NCBI GenBank assembly: GCA_964017155.1
Contig: OZ024862.1
Span: forward strand, 42,607,807 to 42,671,806
Direction of reading: 5' to 3'
DNA from: Oasisia sp. SBJ-2009
Taxonomy: Eukaryota; Annelida; Polychaeta; Sabellida; Siboglinidae
DNA: 64,000 nucleotides
The notes beneath the pieces were generated by a model that was not told the DNA's origin, made no database searches, and worked only from the letters and a program-made list of their open reading frames with translations. Below, one piece after another: positions 57,445-64,000 of this stretch. The first letter of the stretch is position 1. Every line of letters begins with the position of its first letter. The translations under genes were made by a program, and so were the position numbers.

Positions 57445-59826
57445 ATGGCGGGAGGAGACGCTGTCTCGCACACCTGTAAACTTTATGTTCAGGTAGGTTC
57501 ACAAAGGAACATCTTCAAACTACACCTGCCTAGTTCATTGTCTTGTGTATGAGACGACATATAGATTCTTGATGTTCAGGTGGATTAATTTAGGACAATC
57601 AGTAAAGTTAACAACACATTGAGATGACACATATTATACTCATTCACTTTGCAAGTGAATGGATGTGTTTGCATGTACAAGTCAAGTTGGACTATTACAG
57701 CACATTTACAAAATATCATTTTATTACAGCCAATAGCAAAAAGGTAATTTATTTTGATAAATGCAACTTATGGTTGCATATATTTAAGCATAATTTAATT
57801 TGAATGTTTAATGCATTCTGTTTGCAGAATTGACATAGCCCTTGTGATACATTTAACTGCCTGTCAGTTTATTTCTTTTAGTAAGATTCATTTATAGCCA
57901 CTGCAAAATACATCTGCCTAGTTTCTTATATACAGTGCTTCATTTGTGTATGAACTGTAGACAAGGTAATACATGCATTCTTCTAGTACAGGTACATTAA
58001 TAAGTGTGGTAACTGTCAATGGGGCTGACAAATCTGTTTCCTTTTTCTGTTGCCAATTGGTTCATGTCAAAGTACCATCTGTGAATGAACTATGGAACTG
58101 CCTTTTAATGAACTGTTCTGTTGGCCAGGATCTGACAGAAGACATATCCCAAGATGCACTGGAGCTGTATGTTGAGTCTATTACCGGTGCTGGAGTCGAG
58201 AATATCAGATACATGAATCGTAAGACTGAGGCCATGGTCAAGTTAGACAAAAGTATCCCATTTGATAGTGAGAAAACTGGCACCGTTTCTAAGAGGATAA
58301 TTAAAATTATCCCTATGCGTACAAGAGGAAAGCCCTTTTCACCTACAGGATGGGCCACTCAACATCAACCTGAAAAGAAAGCTGAGAAGAAGCCCTCTCA
58401 CTCTAGATTTAGAGCTGAAGCCACACCTCCTGTTGTTAGAGCTGAGGATGAGCAAACAGCCTCTAAAGTTAGAGCTGAGGAGAAGCCCATGGTCTCTGAA
58501 GATAGAGGGGTATATGTGGATGATATCTCTGTTTGTTGTGAAGTTGATGCCAAGGAGACAACTGAGTGTGTTGTTGGTTCAAGAGCACAGTCTCAACCCA
58601 GCTCCTCACCAAAGGAGAGCCACATTCAGGAAACTGTCACAGTTGCCGCGGGGAAGCGTGACCTTCTAAAGATGTTGCTGCCAGATTTGCAGGCATCACT
58701 GCCAGACTGTTCTTTGAAATTTAGTATGGAAGGAATTGAGTTGAAGGGACCTGCTAAGGCAGTGACACAGGCTAAGTTTGACATATCTGAACTAGTGTTC
58801 AGATTTAAAAGCCATACAATCGAAGGGAACAGTCAAAGGGTCAGACTGCTGCAGTCAGACAAAAGCCAGCAACAAGTGCAGGAGTTATTCTCAAAAGCAG
58901 GAATCCAGGCTGTGTTGTCTGTGAGAGGCGACCAACTGTTGCTGACAGCCGCAGATGATGAGCAGAAGTCACAGGCATCCAGGATACTTGAGAGGAACTT
59001 ACACAGGAGTGAGATCCCAGTGGATGACTTCCACCAAGAGTTCCTTCAGTCGGCTCAGTGGAAGCAGTTCATAGATGACCTGGAACGCAACTACACTATC
59101 ACTGTAGAAAAGGGGACATCTTCTGTTGTCATAGAAGCCTTGGGGGACTGCTCTGAAGACCTTCTGAAACAAGTACGTGACAAACTGGAGGACAATGCCC
59201 AACAGAGCGATGACATCCAATTGACAGAGGAAGAGTGGCATCTGTTAAAGACTTACCATCAGACAGACATTGAAGATTTGTGCAAGAAGACAGGGTGAGT
59301 GTTGATGGGTGAGTGTTGATGGTTGAGTGTTGATGGGTGAGAGTTGATGGTTGAGTGTTAATGGGTGAGTGTTGATGGGTGAGTGTTGATGGGTGAGTTG
59401 ATGGTTGAGTGTTGATGGGTGAGTGTTGATGGTTGAGTGTTGACGGGTGAGTGTTGAAGGTTGAGTGGTGACGGGTGAGAGTTGATGGTTGAGTGTTGAT
59501 GGTTGAGTGTTGATGGTTGAGTGTTGATGGTTGAGTGTTGATGGGTGAGTGTTGATGGTTGAGTGTTGATGGTTGAGTGTTGATGGGTGAGTGTTGATGG
59601 TTAAGTGTTGATGGGTGAGTGTTGATGGTTGAGTGTTGATGGGTGAGTGTTGATGGTTGAGTGTTGATGGGTGAGTGTTGATGGTTGAGTGGTGATGGGT
59701 GAGTGTTGATGGGTGAGTGTTGATGGATGAGTGTTGATGGGTGAGTGTTGATTGACAGTTTAGTACTTACATTATAATAACAATTAGTGTATGTAGTGCC
59801 TATGCCTTAAGGAACCTAAGCTTAGA

Positions 59827-59865
<39 letters not shown>

Positions 59866-62800
59866 TTGCTGTCGGTCGCGAAGCGATAAAGACTGCTTCC
59901 ATCACTTGACTGTTGCTCTCCATTTATCTCTCTGCTGGAGAGTGATGTCCAGGAGTCGATCTTTATGTCTCTCAGCTTCAGGTTTCTCTTGATGGTATCC
60001 TTGAACCGGAGACGAGGGTGCCCTCTCTTTCTCTGACCAGAAGACAGTTGGGAGTAGAGAACCTGCTTTGGTAGCCTGTCTGGTGACATCCTCATGAGGT
60101 GTCCAGTCCACCGGAGATTCTTTCTGATCAGAAGATCTTCCATAGATGGCAGCTCTGTCCGTTCGAGTATTTCCTTGTTTGTCACTTTGTCCAACCATGT
60201 TATCCTCATGATCGATCGCAGATGTCGCATCATGAAGGCATGCAGCTTTTTCACCTGTCGTCTGTACACTGTCCAGGCCTCGGCTCCGTATAGGAGGGTG
60301 GACAGCACGATTGCACGGTATATCTTGCCTTTAACCCGCATGGACACATGGTGGTTGTTCCAGAGTCTCTGGCGTAGTCGGCCAAAAGATGCACTAGCCT
60401 TGGCCATCCTCCTCTGTATTTCATCGTCAATGCATCCATCACTTGATATAGTGCTTCCGAGGTAGCTGAATTCCAGAACAGAGTTCAACTTGTTTCCATC
60501 AACCATGATATCCTCCTCTCGGATTCTTGTAGAGTTGGGTTGGTACAGCACCTCGGTCTTCTTGATGTTAATCTTCAGGCCAAACTTCTTTGACGCATTG
60601 GAGAAAGCATCCACTATATTCTGAATCTCTTCAGCAGAGTGTGCAACCAGTGCACTGTCATCTGCGAATAGCAGCTCTCTCATCAGTATCCGAGTAGTCT
60701 TGGTCTTCGCTCTGAAGTGTACGATGTTGAATAGGTCAGCGCTCTGTCTGGACTGTATGTAGACGCCATCCCCCATGTCTCGGAAAGCATCATCGAGCAT
60801 TGCTGATAGGAAGATGGAGAACAGCGTGGGGGCCAGTACACATCCTTGCTTTAGCCCATTTGTGACACTGAACAATTCTGAGACTTCCCCTCCAACACTA
60901 ACATTCGCCATCATTCCGGTATGTAGTGACTCGATCATTGTTGTGAACTTCTGTGGGCATCCATACTTCCTCAGTAGCTGCCATAGCCCGGTCCTCCCAA
61001 CTGTATCGAATGCCTTACTGAAGTCGACAAATACCATGTACAGTGGTCGGTCCTGCTCAATGCACTTTTCTTGTAGTTGTCGGAGACAAAATATCATATC
61101 CACGGTGCTCCGGTTACCTCTGAAGCCACATTGAGTCTCTGGAACTACCTCTGGTGTTATGTGGGTAGATAGTCTGTTGAGTAGGATCCTGGCGAAGATC
61201 TTGCCTGCTATGGAAAGAAGAGAGATTCCTCTATAGTTCCCACAGTCTGTTCGATCACCTTTCTTGTAGATGGTTACAATGCTGGCATCCTTCCATGCTT
61301 GTGGTACAGAACCCACATCCCAAGCACTGGTGATTAGTTGGTGCAGTCTGCTGAACAGATTGTCTCCTCCGTGCTTCCATACTTCTGCAGGAATTCCATC
61401 TCCTCCAGGTGCTTTGCCATCTTTCAGGCCGGCGATTGCTTTAGCCATCTCATCCATAGTTGGAATCTCATCTAGGCTTGTCTTGATAATGCGCTGCGGG
61501 ATGTTTTCCAAAGCTTTGTGATCTATGTCTCCAGGGACGTTGAGTAGCTTCTGGAAGTGTTTACTCCATCTTGCCACAACTCTCTTGCTGTCAGAGAAGG
61601 TCTCCATTCCATCTGCTGATTTCAGTTGAACAGGTCCCTTCTTTTTGGGTCCCCACACTTCCTTCAGTCCATTGTAGAAGCCCTTCATGTTGTTACTGTC
61701 AGCAGCTCTCTGCTGGTCATGCAACTAGATTCACAACATACAATAATCATTAGGTATAACTATGAATAGCAATGTAAAGCTAGCTGTAGTTTCAGAAGAT
61801 GTTACAGTGACAAGGAGATTTTATAGAATGCAGCTATGAAGCATGCACAATTGCCAATATTTAGGCCAGGTTTAGGAACAAAATTTTGTTTGGGACATGC
61901 CTGGGGTTAAGTCAGGAAAAGTAATTGGAACTGATCAATTCATTTCCACTCCAATTCTGGAATTGGAATGGAAAATGGAATTGAAAGTTTTGAATGAAAG
62001 GTATTGGAGTGGGAATTGGAAATGAAATATATGCGTGACTTTCAGGGGTTCCTCCCCGATCCATCAGAAGGAATGTAACACTTTAATTTTTTCTAAATAC
62101 TCTGTTAGGGTTTTATTTATTTTATGGTTCTAAGAAGTCAGATTGCATTTATCTGACCACAAATTGCCTAAGTGGTTAGATAAACTATCTTAGCATCATC
62201 TGACCAGTGGTGGTCAGATAACCCATCATAGGATCGTCTGATCACTACACTGGTAGTCAGATAAACCATCTTAAGATCATCTGGACACACTTGGTCAGAT
62301 AAACCATCTTAGAGAGATCACCTCCTGCACCTGTCTGTGTATGCGTAGAGTCACCCAGAGGTATTCTGCTAGTGGAAATAAAGCATTCAATAACCTTTTG
62401 CTTAATGTATGTTTACTGAAACTGTTTAATTACAGAACTGGCAAAGTCCACGTTGCTTTCACAACGTCACCCAACGTCATCCAACTTTCTGGTGATGCCA
62501 GACTGCTGCAAGATGTGAAGACAGATCTCAAACAATTTGTGCAAGTGATCGTTCACAAGACAGTCACATTCCCAAGTGCTGGTAGGAAAATATCTGAAAC
62601 ATGTGCTGTTTAAAAGGTAGCAAAAGGCAACTATTTTGGTCTATGCATCTAAAAGTGTTAACAAAACCTAACCATTTTGAAACAACAATTAAACTGTTAT
62701 GCTAATAGTTTACTGGAAAAACCTTGTTGACGGCATAATATTCAAGTTGCATGACCAGTGCCATTTTTAAGGAAACGATGTCACATGTTACGTGTCTGAG

Positions 62801-63821
62801 CAGGATGTACCAGTCTGTTTAAAAATGCTCAGTGAATCCATCTATTTTGGCCAACAGTTTGTCAGCATTTAGTCTCTGCCGATTGTGCCACTTTCCATTA
62901 CATAAGTTATCTTAATGTATATTGTCAAATGCTTATAGCCATACCTATTGCCTGAGTACAGAAATTTACAGTGTGAATAATCATTCAAATTGCCTTGTTG
63001 ATGTAATTTGATTATCGTAACATATATCCACAGGGTGCATGTTGTAGCATTGCAATATGCTAATGCATACAAAAGTGTAACTCGGCTTTTGAATTGAATG
63101 AAATATGAGAAATGAATGAGTGAACTGGCATTTTCATATAAATATGTCAATCAGACCTGAGACCCTGCACATTAGAAGTGTCCTTATGAACTCTCGTGCA
63201 GGTCTGTTCCAATTCATGAAGAATGGATCTGGTGAAGTCATAATTATGGGCATTGAAAGGAAGTACAAAAGTTACATCAGCATCACTGAGGAAAAGGACA
63301 AGGATCACATGAAGGCACAAGACATTGAGACAGACATGTAACCACTTTTTCATGTATATGTTTGTGAAATATGGGTGTTTTATATAAATGAGGCCACTTA
63401 CTAATGTTCCTGTTAATACATTCAAAAGAAATGTTTACTTGGCACACATGTTAACGTTAACATTTCCATTTGTCACGGTTCGTGGTTGCCATGGTTTGTA
63501 TCAACTTTCTTCTGTGATTCTTCGTTCATTCTTCTGTCTTCCATGGGTCTCCAATCAACAAATCACCATTAGAACTGGTGCATTGTCTTGATAAGTTGAT
63601 GACATTTATTTATCGACCTGCCTGCTGATGAACACTTTAGTGAGGGAAACAGTCATGTGTTTCATGTTGGCAGATTTTAGGGATGGATCAAAGCATTTGT
63701 GTTGATATGTACACCTGTTAGAAATCAACGTTTTAGAGCTATAAACATGTTAATAATTCCTTTGATAAGGGCACCAAAGGTGACACTGGAAGTGATACAA
63801 GGTGATCTGACAACACTGAAG
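57445..63821 (+). CDS. Gene B: PARP14-like paralogue, exons 1-5, cut by the window edge
   Basis: Exons are 57445-57496, 57992-59294, 62436-62581, 63202-63337 and 63770-63821 (1689 nt, 563 codons), in phase at every junction. Exon 1 encodes the same MAGGDAVSHTCKLYVQ start as gene A. Exon 2 has the RRM-like unit, VRAE-type linker repeats and two KH-like units (LKFSMEGIELKGPAKAVTQA, AVLSVRGDQLLLTAADDEQK, NYTITVEKGTSSVVIEALGD). Exon 5 begins macrodomain 1 (VTLEVIQGDLTTLK) and ends with the same GC donor as gene A. The rest, presumably macrodomains and a catalytic part, lies outside the window. Exon 3 is three codons and exon 4 eighteen codons shorter than in gene A. Confidence 0.85.
57992..59294 (+). 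CDS. Gene B exon 2 (1303 nt), long form with KH-like units
   Basis: The acceptor TAGTACAG and donor GTGAGT bound 434 codons without a stop. It retains the 254 codons missing from gene A exon 2, between the VRAE linker and LTEEEWHLLKTYHQTDIEDL. The extra part contains two folded KH-like units and IPVDDFHQEFLQSAQWKQFI, a motif style seen in PARP14 N-terminal halves, so this is probably the ancestral form. Confidence 0.85.
59293..59752. repeat. 14-bp minisatellite starting at the exon 2 donor of gene B
   Basis: About 33 units of GGGTGAGTGTTGAT with GGTTGAG variants. As in gene A, unit one spans the exon-intron boundary. Confidence 0.95.
59831..61725 (-). mobile_element. 5'-truncated RTE-type LINE in intron 2 of gene B
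   Basis: An exact 8-bp target duplication TAGATTCA (59823-59830 and 61726-61733) brackets the insertion. The 3' end is an (ATG)n trinucleotide tail on the minus strand, typical of RTE elements. The gene A arm has the matching site without the insertion (about 38070-38085), so it arrived after the duplication. Confidence 0.92.
59935..61724 (-). pseudogene. RTE-type reverse transcriptase, endonuclease missing
   Basis: About 600 codons are open without a stop. Motifs are APGGDGIPAEVWKHGG, SIVTIYKKGDRTDCGNYRGI, ETQCGFRGNRST, FVDFSKAFDTV, GLKQGCVLAPTLFSIFLSAM, ELLFADDSALVAHS (catalytic FADD), FSYLGSTISSDGCID and the tail LRWTGHLMRMSPDRLPKQVL. The N-terminal endonuclease is lost by truncation. Near the C-terminus a frameshift (about 59935-59960) moves the expected QQRDKWRATVK ending into another frame, and the main frame reads on through the ATG tail. 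Otherwise it is well preserved, so the insertion is relatively young. Confidence 0.9.
61734..62435. other. Distal intron 2 of gene B, mirrored in gene A
   Basis: About 61860-62090 mirrors 37840-37990. A degenerate TGGTCAGAT-containing tandem repeat at about 62150-62325 mirrors one at 37595-37740. No gene. Confidence 0.6.
62582..63201. other. Intron 3 of gene B
   Basis: Shorter than gene A intron 3 (about 620 bp against 3.99 kb). It lacks the hAT-like, LINE-tail and (TA)n insertions found there. Confidence 0.7.
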
Positions 63822-64000
63822 GCAAGTCTCGTTGCATAGCTGTTGTTATGGATACGGAAGTTTATAATTTTCCCGATGCTAAATTTATGTTAGAACACTA
63901 CATAGCAGTGTGGTGTTATATAGCATTATGCCCTACAAACACCATGGTTTATTTGAAACAGTTCAAAATATATATTTTTAGCACTAAACTTTGTATTTAT

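Larger units (their letters stand above)
54318..64000. repeat. Right arm of the large inverted duplication
   Basis: Mirror copy of about 32690-45954. It includes upstream sequence, exons 1-5 and most intron landmarks, runs off the right edge and is more compact than the left arm. The stretch 54460-57440 holds no gene and corresponds to the region upstream of gene A. Confidence 0.88.

Overview
The window is animal nuclear DNA, probably from a marine invertebrate. The phylum cannot be fixed from sequence alone. It has small exons split by GT-AG introns, a PARP14-like macrodomain gene family, and dense decayed transposons: Ty3/Gypsy, RTE and Jockey/CR1-like LINEs, hAT, TTAA-site MITEs and foldback elements. 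It is also rich in minisatellites and (TA)n runs. No bacterial operon, CRISPR array or rRNA gene is present.

Layout. Bases 1-3420 hold a large foldback element with inverted arms. A LINE tail (3699-4330) and a solo foldback end (5340-5610) follow. An internally deleted Ty3/Gypsy element with both LTRs lies at 6960-10309. A LINE tail (about 11270-11690) and a 31-bp minisatellite (11795-13335) come next.

The main gene (gene A) is on the minus strand from the ATG at 41281 to the stop at 14991. I could assemble 18 exons (3453 nt, 1150 residues) with consistent phases at every junction. The product has an N-terminal RRM/KH-like region, two macrodomains, a Pro/Ser repeat and KH-like region, and a C-terminal PARP catalytic domain with His1016, Tyr1046 and Glu1130. 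Its introns carry LINEs, a possible solo LTR, a 54-bp satellite (18043-20549) and several exon-adjacent minisatellites.

The paralogue (gene B) is on the plus strand from the ATG at 57445 and leaves the window after exon 5 (63821). Genes A and B are head-to-head in a large inverted duplication. The left arm is about 32700-45954 and the right arm about 54318 to beyond 64000. The spacer holds a LINE fragment with a TTAA MITE inside it and a nested hAT composite (46498-54199, 8-bp target duplication). Inside the hAT are an unrecognised 4.18-kb TIR element (46879-51057), a palindromic element and a second deleted Ty3/Gypsy copy (51494-53417).

The most unusual signal is in both paralogues. The 14-bp minisatellite in intron 2 begins exactly at the exon 2 splice donor, and each consensus unit recreates a GG/GTGAGT donor.
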